Below are positions 31,850 through 43,720 of a DNA stretch of 64,000 nucleotides, in pieces. How positions within the stretch are numbered: the stretch's first letter is position 1; the number at the start of each line of letters is the position of its first letter. Under the pieces are notes generated by a model. It was given only the letters and a program-made list of their open reading frames with translations, searched no databases and was not told the DNA's origin. The stretch is from Amblyomma americanum (taxonomy: Eukaryota; Arthropoda; Arachnida; Ixodida; Ixodidae), in NCBI RefSeq assembly GCF_052857255.1, contig NC_135502.1, forward strand, positions 156,288,599 to 156,352,598, in the 5' to 3' direction. The translations under genes were made by a program, and so were the position numbers.

Positions 31850-32560
31850 TATGGCCCCGAAGGTATCAATAATAAATAAAAAATATATACCAAGAGGGGT
31901 CCCAACACTGAGCCTTGCGGAATGGCTTATGCAACACTTACCTTCCTGGAATTTTTCTCATTTAATACAACGCACTGCGCTAATTAAGGATGTAGCTTTG
32001 TTTTCATTGTAGTACATAACAGTGGATGCAAATGAATGGAAGCTTGTGAACGAGAAGCGAATGTGAGACTGTATCAAACGCTTTATGAAAATCAAAACTC
32101 TCAATAGCTATGCCCCCTTCATCGACACCAGATGTTAAGTCGTGATCAATTTCACTCAGCTTGGTGGTGCAAGACAGACCCTTGAGAAACCCGAGCTTTT
32201 CTTTAATTAACAATTTACTCTCTGTTATATGTCTCATTACTGGCGTATGTAGGATAAGATTTTGCGTGCTAAAGCCGTAATGATATATGTCTATAATTTC
32301 AGGCATCACTTTTGGGACGACCTTTTTGAAGAGGAACATGAGAACTCTCACAATCATCCAGTAAAGAACAATTTTGCTAAAGATTTGCTATGACACAAAT
32401 AAAGATAAAGGAAAAAAGGTAGGGAGCTTCTTTTAAGAACATGTGGTGAAATATAATCAGGTCCAATAGCTTTAACCTCGTCCACGTTTTCGAGAAGTCG
32501 CTGAATACCACCTACGCTAATTTCTACTGATAGCATCCTCGGCTCATTGTTGACAGGCGG
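31850..32560 (-). pseudogene. CR1/Jockey-like LINE reverse transcriptase remnant
   Basis: Minus-strand reading from 32540 downward gives SVGGIQRLLENVDEVKAIGP and DYISPHVLK (RT start), then GFLKGLSCTTKLSEIDHDL, GGIAIESFDFHKAFDTVSHS and LLVHKL. Near 31925-31890 comes PQGSVLGPLL. Together these follow RT blocks 1-4 of CR1/Jockey LINEs; the YADD block was not found. Stops and frameshifts are present. Confidence 0.75.
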
Positions 32561-33109
32561 TACAGAGTGTAAGTATTATTTAGCTAATAAACAGAACGAA
32601 AGTAGCTGTGAAGGCACGTTGCTTTATTTTCGTCATCAGTGTCGACCTGGTCATTACGAACTAATTCATTGATACTTAACGACTCATATTCGCACCCTGT
32701 AAAACGCATCGAAATGAATTTCGGGATTTCTTCCACGTTACGTTTAGCCCAGAGAAGTATTCGACGCTTTCATGGTGAGATTGTATTCCCTGGTAGTCTC
32801 AGAAATTATTTTGTGATAAAAAACGGATTTTTTTAAATAATTGGACTGCATGCCATCGCTTTCGAGTAAGCATCACAATTCGTGCTGTTACGTTGTTGCC
32901 TATGTTTTTTTCCTTAACCTTGATCATATTATGTTCGGTAAAAAACATGCGTTCGCTCCAGCAATATCTTCTAGAACAGACCGCAACCCATGAGCATCGC
33001 CTTCAACGGACAAAACTGAAACACATGGGAGTGGTCATGGTACTTTTGGGCACACTTGAATAATCACCTCTTCTCACAAAAAAATATACGCTGTCCTTCC
33101 TGCACACGT
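32561..33109. other. AT-rich, nothing recognised
   Basis: Short frames only; part may be the 3' end of the Penelope-like element to the right. Confidence 0.35.
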
Positions 33110-35245
33110 TTTCCGGCGATGCGCTTCAGAACTCGTATTCGCGAACAAGGCAATGGTTTGCAACTGTTCGAATCGGCTGCAATATTGGGCTAGATTTTCA
33201 GGGTGAGCAATTTTTTCGCAATCATTGTTATCTTCAAGCAGCCTCGTGCTAGCATATCTCGCCGATTGCCCTAAATATTGTTTCCGATATTGTAATCTGA
33301 CTTATAATGTCTTTCTTGCACGGTATGAATCCTTCCTTATCGGAGATCTCACATTCCTTGCGCTTTTCACTGTTGCGTTCTAATTTAATTTGGCACAGTG
33401 GCTTATCAGCTTTTTGGTGCCCTAAGTACAACCTTCACTTAGTTTTTCTTTGCAATTTTCGTCAATCTATGCGACATTTTTGAATATGCCGCCACGATGG
33501 CTGAGTGAGTATTGTGCTCGGCTGTTCCCCTTACGACGAGGGTTCGATCCTGGCTGCGGCGGTGGAATATCGATGGAGACGAAATTTTAGAATCCCGTGT
33601 ACTGTGCGATATCAGTGCCCATTATAGCACCCAATTTGGTCGATAGTTCTGGAACCCTTCACTAATGCGTCCCTCATAGCTGTTTTGGGACATTAAACCC
33701 CCCAAAACCAAAGCAACTTCTGTGAATATGGTACAACTAGCTGTTCCCTTTTGGCCGTTTCTGTCAGCGCCTCCGTTTTTAGCAGTTTCTCTTGCACTCA
33801 CGCGATCATGCTATCACTATCGACCAACTGACTGATCTGTAGCCTCATACTCTCATTAATTTTGTTATCGCAGGGGTTCATAAAACTATCCAACATGCAC
33901 GAGTGGGCAATGTTTCTTTTGAGAAGGTTGTACTGGCTAGAATCATTTGTGATTATAGTTTTCTAGCCTTTGATATGCCACCAACAGCATGGTCGCACGA
34001 GGGATTCTTGTATTTCTAGTTCAAGGAGTCTTATTATCGCTTTTTCTGGCAATTAATAGGTAAAATGGGGGCCATTAGCCATTTGTTTAAAAACTGTGAC
34101 GATCACTTCAGAGTCAACCACGCCAGCTTTTTTCGCACTGAAGCAGAATAAAAAAATTTTATTCATACCGTAGGCATGGCAAGATATTTCTGCTATTGAG
34201 CTCTGGATTAATGATGCGGTCTCTGTTTTTCATGTACAGGTTCGAAAGTGCAGGAGATAGATATGAGTCAATGCGTATGCCTCCTCGCTGCGCGTACACT
34301 TTCCCTTCATACGGCACATAGAGGGATCTCAAATACATCGGAAGCATTTCAAAGAACCCGCTGACGTTGGTCCTACATTCATTCTCCAACTTCGTAGAGA
34401 TCTGTAGCTGTCAATACACTCTTACACTGCAGAAATCGCGTAGTCTTGAGGATTTGAGTAGAGCGTGTCTTCAACATCCACAGAGAAACACGTCGCCGGT
34501 GGTCTTTTCTTTAATAAGCTGATGTCTTCATCTGATCATTGCGCTAAGTATGGATCATCACAAATCAGCATGGGCAGTTGCACTTGCAGCCATCTGGCTA
34601 CATGACTTGTTTACATAATCTTGTTATCCACGATAATCCTGAAAGGGTCGCCTTCTTTGTACGTCTTAACGGAAAAGAATGGCCACAATGTGAGTTGCTT
34701 GCTTCTTTCTAAAATTTGCCGAAACGTTATCCAAAAACAGCCGGGCACAGGATTTGGTTGCTTCCTGTCTCATTCTTTCATATCTTTTTTATTCGCGCCC
34801 AGTTCATCGAAGGTATTTCGAATGACTGCAATGGCTTTCCTTCCATGGTCTTCCTTATGCATAACCACGAGTCTGTCAATCTTATCTGAAATTTGAAGCG
34901 CAGGTTCATGGTCTATATATTAAAAAGTACTGAACCTGGAAATGCAGCGCAGCATTGCAGCCTTTGCGAAAACAGTCGCAAGCCATTTGTCAATTGGAAG
35001 GAAACAGCAGGCAAGCAGAATAAAAGAAACTGAAAGGAAAATTTTGTGAAACAGTGGACAGAAGAACGTGCGCAAACTCAGCTGCGCTGGCAACACAACG
35101 AAATTGATATGATAGAGGTCCAGATGCGGGGTCGATATCAACGTCCCATGTACGAATGACGGAAGCGTTTGTGGTTTCGTGAATATCTGTGTTTAGGTGT
35201 ATATATACTGCTCTTGGATTATAAATAAACAATTGTAGAATGCGC
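33110..35245 (-). mobile_element. Penelope-like element (RT plus GIY-YIG remnants), minus strand
   Basis: The 5' end (35245-34920) matches the fragment at 24765-25080. Reading downward comes EKIDRLVVMHKEDHGRKAIA, KTYKEGDPFRIIVDNK, FSVDVEDTLYSNPQD, then YAQRGGIRIDSYLSPALSNL, which correspond to RT blocks of Penelope-like elements (KTHK, SxDVxxLY, GxxxGSxxxPxLSxL). PHFTY and IAHSCMLDSFMNPC follow. A SINE splits the rest. Then NSEKRKECEISDKEGFIPCK and ISETIFRAIGEIC fit the linker and the start of the GIY-YIG endonuclease, and RLLEDNNDCEKIAHPENLAQ its middle. All parts have stops. Confidence 0.75.
33489..33722 (+). repeat. tRNA-derived SINE inside the Penelope-like element
   Basis: The head has GATGGCTGAGTGAG (box A region) and GGGTTCGATCC (box B). 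The body has the tick SINE core GTACTGTGCGATATCAGTGC and the tail GGGACATTAAACCCC. A perfect 8-bp target duplication TGAATATG flanks it (33481-33488 and 33723-33730). Confidence 0.8.
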
Positions 35246-37084
35246 TTGTGTCATGTGCCGTTTGGCATTTTGTCTTTTTTGTTTTCGAGTATCGCAAAAG
35301 TTTTGAACACACTGCTAAGCCATCGCAATGTATATCCCTGTCGCTGCCTAGGCAGCGTATTGTAGTGCATGGAAAAGCACAGTTTCAATTCAAAAGAGGG
35401 AGAAAGGTCTGTAATCAGATGTTATTCTGCGCCAGATTACGAATCTCCATAAAGATGTTTGCTTACTCTGCCTTATGTGACATCACTTTGTCTCTAGAGC
35501 TCCTTTGACACAGGCAAAATAACCTTCTGAAGCATACTAGTAGATGCATGGATAAAGAAAGGACTCAATACGGTGTACCTAGTTGAATGCAAAAAAGTTC
35601 CTAAAGACTAAGGGTAGGTATTCAAAAAGCGCTCTTAAAACGCTCTAAATAGAGCCGTTGAGATTTCCTCAGGAATGACACGCGGACGGAACGTTCAATT
35701 TGAGCATCAAAATAAAAAACTTCTCCAACTCAGCAGTCATTCGGCAGATAGTGCATTGGCAACGGGTGTTTTTAATTTCAAAAACTGCAATAGATACATA
35801 GTTCAGCAGTTATAGGTATATACCGCAACATGGCAACACAAATAAATCGAAAGAACATATATCAAGAAAAAGAAACAATATATTGACTTTACCGAGCACA
35901 ATACGTATACAAATGGCACAAAAATGGTGTAAGAGCAAAACGACACTAAGGTCACTAAAAAGACGCAGCTTCTAACTTGACTGAGCCCAATAAGGAGCGT
36001 GGCCTGCAGTATTCCTTTTGTTTCCTCTGCCGACGAAACGAAACGTTTTCCACTTATTAGATACAGCTCGAACAGCAATGTTCACAGCAAGACGTCAAAG
36101 GAAAGTTTCAATACCGCCTTCAACACAAGCTGCTAGAGTGAAATAGCGTACGCTTGACGTATACATCCATCGATTGGGCACATGACAGAAAGTGCCTCAG
36201 GTGCAGCAACCCGCGGCTTGAATCACAGTGAAACGAAGAACCAATAATTACACCTCAAATAGAGAAATATCACAAGACATTGTTCTACCCGTCTAATATT
36301 TAATATAGGTTGCAAACCACCAACGTAGAAATGAGGGGAAATAGCACATGTATGTACAGTTGTTGATTATCGACAAAAATTCAACATATGGTCTACTGAT
36401 GCACAATTGGAGAGAGAACTTTCAAGCACAGCATGACAAAATACTTTGCAGATATGACCAGAAACAAAATAGCCCAGCTACGTTTACGGGGCTAAAAATA
36501 TGGAAGAAAACAGTAACGAACTGAAAGAGTCTAGCTCAAAATTGGAAAAACGAGACGCTGCAAGCGGAGGGCGAGCTGAAAGTCCTTCGGCTTGTTATCC
36601 GTAAGTCTGGCGAAAGAACACAGCGGTTCCACAAGACGAAGACGGCAGGAACGACTAGTATAACCTTGAGAAACGCATATCATCTAGGGGAGGAGAAGCC
36701 AGAATAAAATCGTCAGGCGTCATATGCGTACAATACTTCAGCACCGAATGCTACATCAGGCTCAGTTCATCAACTGATGAATGTTTATTAACCCGAGAGT
36801 GTTTATGGGCTTCGTAAGCGGTTGCTCTTGCCCATGCTGACAGGAACATTGTTTCCTGTTTAACAATCACAATCACGGTGTGAAAGACCACACGACATGC
36901 ATATGAAGCCCCGGTTTAGCCAAGCCGTAGAAACATGACTGCATGGCCTAGCGATGGCGTGTCTGCCTCGCTGTCAAGCGGTAAGGGTGCTAGTAACGAA
37001 AGAGCGTGTTGACACAAATTCAAAGAGAGCGGATGGAAAGAGAAGGAAGGGACACTACAGAGCACTCACTTCCGCTCTCTTCTG
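35246..37084. other. AT-rich, nothing recognised
   Basis: Only short frames. No repeats with clear ends and no exon-like signal that I can support. Confidence 0.4.
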
Positions 37085-38045
37085 TGGCCTTATGCCATCG
37101 CACTGTTCCACTCATCACCATCATAATCATCAGCGTAAATACACCCACTTCAATGCAAAGGCCTCTCCTAAGTATCTCCCATTAACCCGTCCTTGTCCTG
37201 TTGCGGCCACCGTATTTCCGCAAACTTCTCGAATCTCAGCTGCACATTTAACTTTCTGCCGCCCCCTACTATACTTGCCTTCTCTTGGAATCCATTCCAT
37301 TGCCCTAAAGAAGGACGAGCGGTTATCTTGCCTTCAGAAGAGGCGCCCTGTCGAGACCATTTATTCCCCTTAATTTCGACTAGGATGTCATTAAACCACC
37401 TTTATTCCCTCACCCACTCTCTCTGCTTCCAGTCGTTTTAACGTTGTACCATTTTTCTGTCCCGAGCTCGCTGCGTTGTCCTTAACTTAACCTGAACCCT
37501 TTCCGTTTTGCCTCATGTTTCTGGCCTTTTGGTGAGTACCGTCAAGATAGAGATGTATCACTTTTCTGTTAAGGGATATTCATGATCATATATCCATGAT
37601 CATATTCATGATCTGAGAGAACCACTCATATGCTGTCCACCCCGATCTTATTCTTCTAGTTATTTCACGCTATGGTCCTCATCAGCGGTCCACTACCTGA
37701 CCAAAGTACGCTTATTCCATTACCAATTCCAGACCTTGCTACCAATCTGAACTGTTGTTCCTTTGCGAGACTGTTGACCATTACTTTGGTTTTCTGCACG
37801 CTAATTTTTACGCCCACTGCTCTTCTCTACCTGTCTAACTCAATGATCATGCTTTGCAGCTCATCTCACGAGTGACTTGCAAAGCATTGTCATTAGCCAA
37901 ATGTAAATTACTTAGTTGTTCTTATATCTCCAACTGTTCCCAATACAGGCCTCGGAATACAGGCATCTCCTGTAAACAGGGGGTGAATAGCGTTGGCGAG
38001 ATCTCGTCTCCCTTCATGCACTGTTCCTTATTGGAATTTTATTAA
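37085..38045 (-). mobile_element. RTE-type LINE, 3' part (first segment)
   Basis: The plus strand reads like the complement of a tick RTE LINE: ATCATCAGC, GCAAAGGCCTCTCC, CTTCTCTTGGAATCCA, TTTCGACTAGGATGTCATTAA and GCGTTGTCCTTAA occur in order and recur at 62605-63355. It is the region after the RT palm on the minus strand. Many small changes and stops are present. The same element continues at 38986. Confidence 0.7.
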
Positions 38046-38985
38046 TGCGAAACATTACTAGGCTATGATTGGCGGGTTGATGTCACCATAACGTGGCATC
38101 AGAATGCGTTGTGGGGTACTCTGAAAAGCTAGCGTCAAACGAGTGGTTACAATCGAAAGACGATGATTTGAGAATTGTGACCAAAAATTATGCTGATAGA
38201 GTGGTTACTGAATTAGAGCAAAATGTCCAAAAATTGGGCGTAGCTAGGGCAGCACGTGGCGCAAAATTTAAAAAAATCGGAAGTGTGGATGGAGCCAACG
38301 CGTGTACCAAATTGAAACACCCGAAATCGGTACTGAGTAAATAATTTACTGTAAATAAGAATTAATATGTGATTTATTGCAAAATCACAAAGATAATGAA
38401 TTAAGGCTGAATTGATATGAAAGAAATTATTCAACGCTCTCACATTCCTACAATGTGGGTAGACGCAGTGGCCTCTAAATTTTAAATCTAAAGCTTTACT
38501 TGCCGCGAACTTGCTATTTTAACGTGGCGCTGCTCCAAGGACGCACATGACATCACACCGCGTGCCTCGCCGCGGAGCCGAATCGGTCTGGCCGGGCCGG
38601 CGGCGGCTGGCACTCTCGGTGCGAAACAGAGACATGCTCCAAGTCACCGCCAGTGCGGTCAGGGTGCGCCGAAGGCGCCGAACGCATCGACGGTCACGCG
38701 CGGTTGGAGTATAGAGGGTCTTGCTTTGGCCGACGTGACGTCGTTGTGCAGCGCGCGCGTTACTTCAGAGTATAAACGCGCGTTACGTCGGAGTATAAAA
38801 ATACCTGTGCCGAGGCTCGAAATCGAACCAGGCTTTTCGCGTTTCAGGCGGAGACGCTACCACTCCGCCACAACGGCTCAAGCTTTAACTATGAACAAAG
38901 GCGCATCTAGTGAATGCACTCTTCCGATGCAGAAGTCTCCGCGCTTTCGCTACGTATATCCTGGCCTAACAAAGCTAGGCCATCA
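38046..38985. other. 0.94-kb composite insert splitting the RTE LINE
   Basis: The LINE reading stops after GGAATTTTATT and resumes at TTTTGCTTTATGG. Between lie an AT-rich part with an 83-codon frame (38093-38344, unrecognised) and a GC-rich SINE. No clean target duplication was found, so it may be more than one insertion. Confidence 0.55.
38500..38890 (-). repeat. tRNA-derived SINE (minus) in the composite insert
   Basis: Read on the minus strand, a tRNA-like head at 38808-38883 has box A TGGCGGAGTGG (38861-38871) and box B GGTTCGATTTC (38819-38829). A CpG-rich body follows to about 38500. The tRNA-like part would not fold as a normal tRNA, so it is a SINE. Confidence 0.65.
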
Positions 38986-39315
38986 GCAATTATTTTGCTT
39001 TATGGGGGACTGTTGTAGCTGCACAGTCGTTGTAGATATCTTCCAGTAATTTCACATGAGACTTTTTTACGCCCTGATTTCGTAATGCCTGCGTGACTGC
39101 TGAGATTTCCAATAAGTCAAGTGCTTTCTCGCAATCAGTGAAGCTATATATAGGGGTTGGTTGTGTTCTGCACAACTTTCTATCACCAGATTTATAGTGT
39201 GAATGTGCTATATTTTTGAGTATCGTTTACGAAAGCCTGCCTTATGTTTTGTTTGAGTGATTTTTACGGCTGTCCGGGTTTTATTTGCGATTACCGTAGT
39301 AAATACCTTAATAAT
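38986..39315 (-). pseudogene. RTE-type LINE reverse transcriptase (second segment)
   Basis: Reading downward from 39310: AGFRKRYSKI, stop, HIHTINLVIESCAEHNQPL, then SFTDCEKALDLLEISAVTQA and LRNQGVKKSHVKLLEDIYND. These are the RT block with the F-x-D-x-E-K-A motif (catalytic Asp in TDCEKA). It joins with 37085-38045 as one element when the insert is ignored. Confidence 0.75.
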
Positions 39316-39601
39316 ACCATAGTCATGCGGAGAAGAAGAGGCGTTCCTGTTGGGTAACTGCCCCGTTTCGCTTAATCATGTTTTTTCGCATTTTGTTTGC
39401 GATCGCTGTTTTGAGAGCCCACTGGTCCTCATATGACCAGAAAGAGTTCCAGCAGGATTCGGGTAGGTAGAGTGCAAGGTACGGAGTGCGCTCTTTTTGA
39501 TTTCGCGCCTCCGCAGACAGAGTGGTGGTTGGGGACCAACCCCCAGCCTTCCAACCTCCCATTCTCCCCGGCCTCATGTTTCCAGAGGTATCCTAGGCAT
39601 A
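39316..39601. other. Leader of LINE ORF1
   Basis: It contains a run GGGGACCAACCCCC and a C-rich stretch typical of a LINE 5' leader, just before the ORF1 start. Confidence 0.35.
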
Positions 39602-41100
39602 ATGAATGCCACTTCTGAATGCAGTCAATTGCCGGCTGGCCAGCACGTGTTGAACAAAATCCTCACGCCACTATTACTGGTGGTGCTTGAGAGGCTGGAA
39701 CTATGACAACGCATCCTCTAGCAGAGGTTGAATAGGAAGTGGGAAACAAAAAACCTCGCCTCTAGAAAAGTGCCAATTAAAGTGAGGGCACCTTACAGGC
39801 CGTGCAGAGCGAGCCGCATTATGCTGAATGTGATGAAGCCCCGTTTATAATTGTATCCTACTTGAAAAAGCGATCGGAAGGGTTTCCTGTAATGTTCCGT
39901 CCGACACAAGAGGGCCGAAACTTTTGGCAAATGTGCACAGATTTTCGTCAGAAATTATTTCTGCCCCAAAGGAGGAACTTAATTTATTTAGGATCGAGAT
40001 CGCAGCTTCTCAGTATGCTTCCTCTGCAAGCATCTGCTAAGCGTCTGTTATTGTTATCTGCAGTGGCTCGAGTAGGCGTCAATCTTTCCATTTCCCAATC
40101 CTTCACAAGAAATGTCGGTAAGATCCGCCGCATTCCCCTCCAGTACAGCAATAGGCAATTTTAGAATTTTTGAGGGATGCCGGATTGATCAACACACCGA
40201 GAGACCATGCACCGGCGTCAAGAGGATGGAGCGGTGGAATCCTGTACCCTATACTCAGTCATTCTCACGGCCAGAGCAAACCGCTGAATGCCAGAGAGCG
40301 TTCTTGGCCTTTACTAGTCGTCCTGTGCAAAGGCACTCTAGACCAGCACTTTGCTACTACAACGGTCAGCGATTTGTCCACATGGCAAAGAACTGGCACA
40401 CTTCGTGCCGATGTAAGATTTGTTCGGAGAGCCATGGGAACACCTAGTGCAAATCGCTCCTGCAACCAAAGTTCGCGAACTGTAGTGGTAGTAATGCCGC
40501 TTCTTTCTCGGGTTGTCGGCAAAAGACAGCTGCTTCAAACCTCTGGCGTCTCGAAATATTTCATGACAGCTCGCTTCGCAAAAAAAAACACCTCCACCAA
40601 TTCTGGAAGGAGTAAATTCAAGGCGCAAGAATCAAGTGCAGCATGACAAACTTCAAGCTTCAAAATCTGCGTCGTATGCGCCTGCGCTGCAGAAGCGTGC
40701 AGTATAAAACTCAAGCACTCAAGTGCAGCATTCTAGTTCCACTTTTTGAGATGTGCCACCCGCTTTCACATTGAAGAAGCTTACTAGAAGCGTTCTAACG
40801 GTCAAATGTAAGGTTCTATTTCGGATCTTTCTATTGCCTCACTTCAGCGTTCTTCTGCTCGGCCAGCGCAAGTGGTACCTAAACCAGCACCAGTTGCTGG
40901 AGTCAAATCTTCAGTCTCAGTGGTGCAGCTCCTCCTGCCTAGATATTTACTGCAGAACCAGCTACTCTGACTTCGAGAGACAACACATTATCTTGCCCGG
41001 TGAAGCGTTTCTACTGCGAAGGCAGTGGGCCCCAAATTGTCCCAAAAGTATCGAAGAGGTCGCGATCGAATCAAGGGCCCATCTTCAACCGAATTGCTAG
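39602..41100 (+). pseudogene. LINE ORF1 (Gag-like, I/Jockey-type)
   Basis: The start is ATG 39602 (MNATSECSQLPAGQHVLNKI), soon broken. Around 39820-40160 the reading FIIVSYLKKRSEGFPVMFRP, TQEGRNFWQ and FTRNVGKIRRIPLQYSN matches the RNA-binding core of tick LINE ORF1. At about 40350-40440 CYYNGQRFVHMAKNWHTSC and RCKICSESHG are two zinc knuckles in which the second Cys of the first is Asn and another Cys is Trp. ORF2 does not follow; the copy ends near 41240. Confidence 0.7.
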
Positions 41101-41344
41101 TCGTAACTTGCGTCCCGCATCAAAGAGGAGTCGAGCTGTCAACCAACATATACAAGGGCGTCTAGGGGAGCCTGTCGGACTTGCCACAAGGGGTCCTTTT
41201 CGCTGGCTTTTACGGGCCCGCCCTTGCCTTTATAATGCTGTCACGCTGTCCACACGTAGTTTATATAAGTGGTGATTGCCTTCCTGCTAGAAGTTATCAT
41301 AAATGAAAGGACGGTAGAAAAGCGCGCGTTTTAACTGTTCCCCG

Positions 41345-41835
41345 AAACGCGATTTCGAGCCCTAGGTTGTTCTACGGCAGCTTGAAGTGTGCTGCAAATA
41401 TACTTAAGCCATCTGCTCACTTGATAAAATCGAAGTATACTTTAGACGAATTAATTTCACATTTACGAAAGTACACTTTAAATACATTGCCAACAATCAA
41501 AGGCAATTTCTAGCACTGGATTGTTCAACGGCAGCTTGAAATGTGCTGAAGTACGTTTACGCGGAAAGCTCATTTGTTAGAATTGAAGTGTACGTTTTGG
41601 ACGAATTAATGTCGTATTTATGAAAGTACACTATAAATACATTGCCAATATGGAAATGCCATTTCTCGAAACATGATTTTGAGTGCTATATTGTGCAAGG
41701 ACAGTTAAAAGTGTGTTAAAATATGTTTGGAATGACTGCCCTTTTCTTAAACTTCAAGTATACTTCAGAAGAAGTTATTTCATGTTTACGAAAGCACTCT
41801 TTTAATACACTGCAATATGCTAAAATTGCGTACAT
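41345..41835. repeat. Three-copy tandem repeat of 154-170 bp
   Basis: Units begin near 41367, 41521 and 41691 with TTGTTCTACGGCAG, TTGTTCAACGGCAG and TTGTGCAAGGACAG. Each goes on to a GAATTAAT-like block and TACGAAAGTACACT with TAAATACATTGC. The periods are 154 and 170 bp. Divergence is moderate. Confidence 0.7.
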
Positions 41836-42596
41836 ATTTTTTTCACGTATTTGAAACGTGCTCAATGCGTACTTTAAGTGACGTATTTTTTTTTTCAAAT
41901 TTTAAGAACATATTTCGAATACCAAGCATAAAACTTCAGGAATCAATTCGATGCATAATTTTAGTGCATTTATGGATGCAAAATATGTTTAATATACGAT
42001 ATAAATATCTTTCCGTGTATTCCAAACATATTAGTTTTCGCTAAGGGCACAGTCATACCGCAAGCAAAGAACCTCCGGGAAGTGAAGGCTTTGCTGTTGG
42101 TGGAACCTCTACTGTTGCAATTTCCTAGGTCTTCTATTGGGCAAACTTTTTATGAATAGCCGTTGTCATAATGCCGATAATCAATTTTATTGGCCGCCAT
42201 ATTGAATTCAAGAAACCGAAACTGTGACGCCATTTTCTCCCCTACGTCAAAGCAACTAAGGCAACCTTGGAAACGAAACAAATTTTCAGCAGTCGCAGTC
42301 TCTTAGCCGAGCGTATCCTATTATTATTAGTCGATAGGAAGTTGGCGCAATTTTCTTACTGCTTTCTCACTGCTATCAATAGAAATATACTAGAAAATCA
42401 ATTGCATTGGCCGCCATATTGAATTCAAGAAACCGAAACTATGTCGCCATTTCCTCCACTGACGTCAAGCTCACATACTTTCACCTCTATCCACCACACT
42501 GGACCGTGACGTCATCATTGGCACGCGGCAGGTGGTGGTTTCTACAATGCTATTGTAGATGGAGCTAGAAGTATCAATGCGAGATGTGCTGTTTTC
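41836..42596. repeat. Interspersed repeats near 42.2-42.5 kb
   Basis: GGCCGCCATATTGAATTCAA and CGAAACT follow each other at 42190-42240 and again at 42411-42465. Between them, 42246-42390 matches 52110-52260 (AGTCTCTTAGCCGAGCGTAT and CTTACTGCTTTCTC). Confidence 0.65.
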
Positions 42597-42739
42597 TAGT
42601 AGCTGCCACACATGGCGCTGTGATCTCAGGGCGATAGCAGACCGCACGAAATCTCGAAACGGGATGAGTAGTTGCTGCCACAGATGCCTCTGTGATCTCA
42701 GGGTGGTAGCAGACTCCACGAAATCTCGAAACGTGATAA
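42597..42739. repeat. 71-bp tandem duplication
   Basis: Two adjacent units share GCTGCCACA, CTGTGATCTCAGGG, TAGCAGAC and CACGAAATCTCGAAACG in the same order, with about 11 differences. No protein is evident. Confidence 0.75.
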
Positions 42740-43444
42740 ATAAGAGTTAAATCTCTTTAAAAATTGCATCTCCTCTGCCGATTCTTCAAGGTATAAAATA
42801 ATAATAAGATTCAAGTCTTTATTTCCATTGTATACAAAGAAAAGGGACCCCCGACGAAAAGGTGCAAGTAGCAGCTTGAGAGTGTCTGAGGCCACACTCA
42901 TAGACATGGCATAACGCCTGCAAAGACTGTTAGCTAGGGGTCTCCATATGCGTTTGGTAGTTCCCCAAGCAACTTCCAGAGCTGAAGTAATTGATGAGGC
43001 ACGGCAGCCTGCGTCTGTAGTGTTACGAACAACGGAGACCTGTAGCCACATTTTCCGTCTGATAACTGGGCATGAACGGCACCCTATAGCTCCCGCGCTT
43101 CATGAACGAGATTGAAATTACACTGTAAGAAATGTGTGTGCAATTACAGGCATTTTTCAGCAAATTTTCGGTTCTTCTATAGAAATTGTCTGTTATGAGA
43201 CCTTGACAGAAACACGTTCAAGAGAGAAACAGAAATTTGCCATTTTAGGATCCAATACCCGCCAAATGATAGAACTGGTCACGTGGACTTCTCTCTTAAA
43301 AAAATAGTTATTTTCAAAACGCCTGCATCCATTTGCTAAACACGCCGCATATTTTAAGTGTCAGAATAGTTATTCAGAGAAATATTAGCTCATGAGATGA
43401 GAAGAATATACATTCTGCAGTCTGTACTTTTGCTGCGTCCCTGC
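42740..43444. other. Nothing recognised
   Basis: A minus frame of 117 codons (42698-43051) is open but has no motif that I recognise. It could be a degraded transposon gene. Confidence 0.35.
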
Positions 43445-43720
43445 ATTCATGCACTGGCGCCAAAAGCAGCAAGGGCGGCTGGTTGGGCATCCGCCTGGCA
43501 TGCGGGAGGTGCGGGATTCGATTCCCAGTACCGCCGGGTACCGACCGGTGAAACAATGAGCACAAGCTTTCTCCTGGCCTGGTGCTCGGCTTATCTGTGA
43601 TGAAATGCTTGGAAAATGGGTCTTTGAGCCCACCTTAGAAGAAGAAATCACCTTGTGCCTTGGCGCTCTTTGGCCATAGATGCCCTTGCGCCATAAAAAT
43701 CTATAATCATCCGGAAGGGC
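43445..43720 (+). repeat. tRNA-derived SINE
   Basis: The head GGCTGGTTGGGCATC (box A-like) is followed by GGGATTCGATTCCC (box B). The body has GAAATCACCTTGTGCC, and the tail ends near GCGCCATAAAAATC, in the order typical of a tick SINE family different from the one at 33489. Confidence 0.7.

Noticed and set aside
38808..38883. tRNA gene on the minus strand
   Set aside because: Boxes A and B are present but a tRNA fold is not convincing and a SINE body follows.
43449..43530. tRNA gene on the plus strand
   Set aside because: It is the head of a SINE with the usual body and tail.
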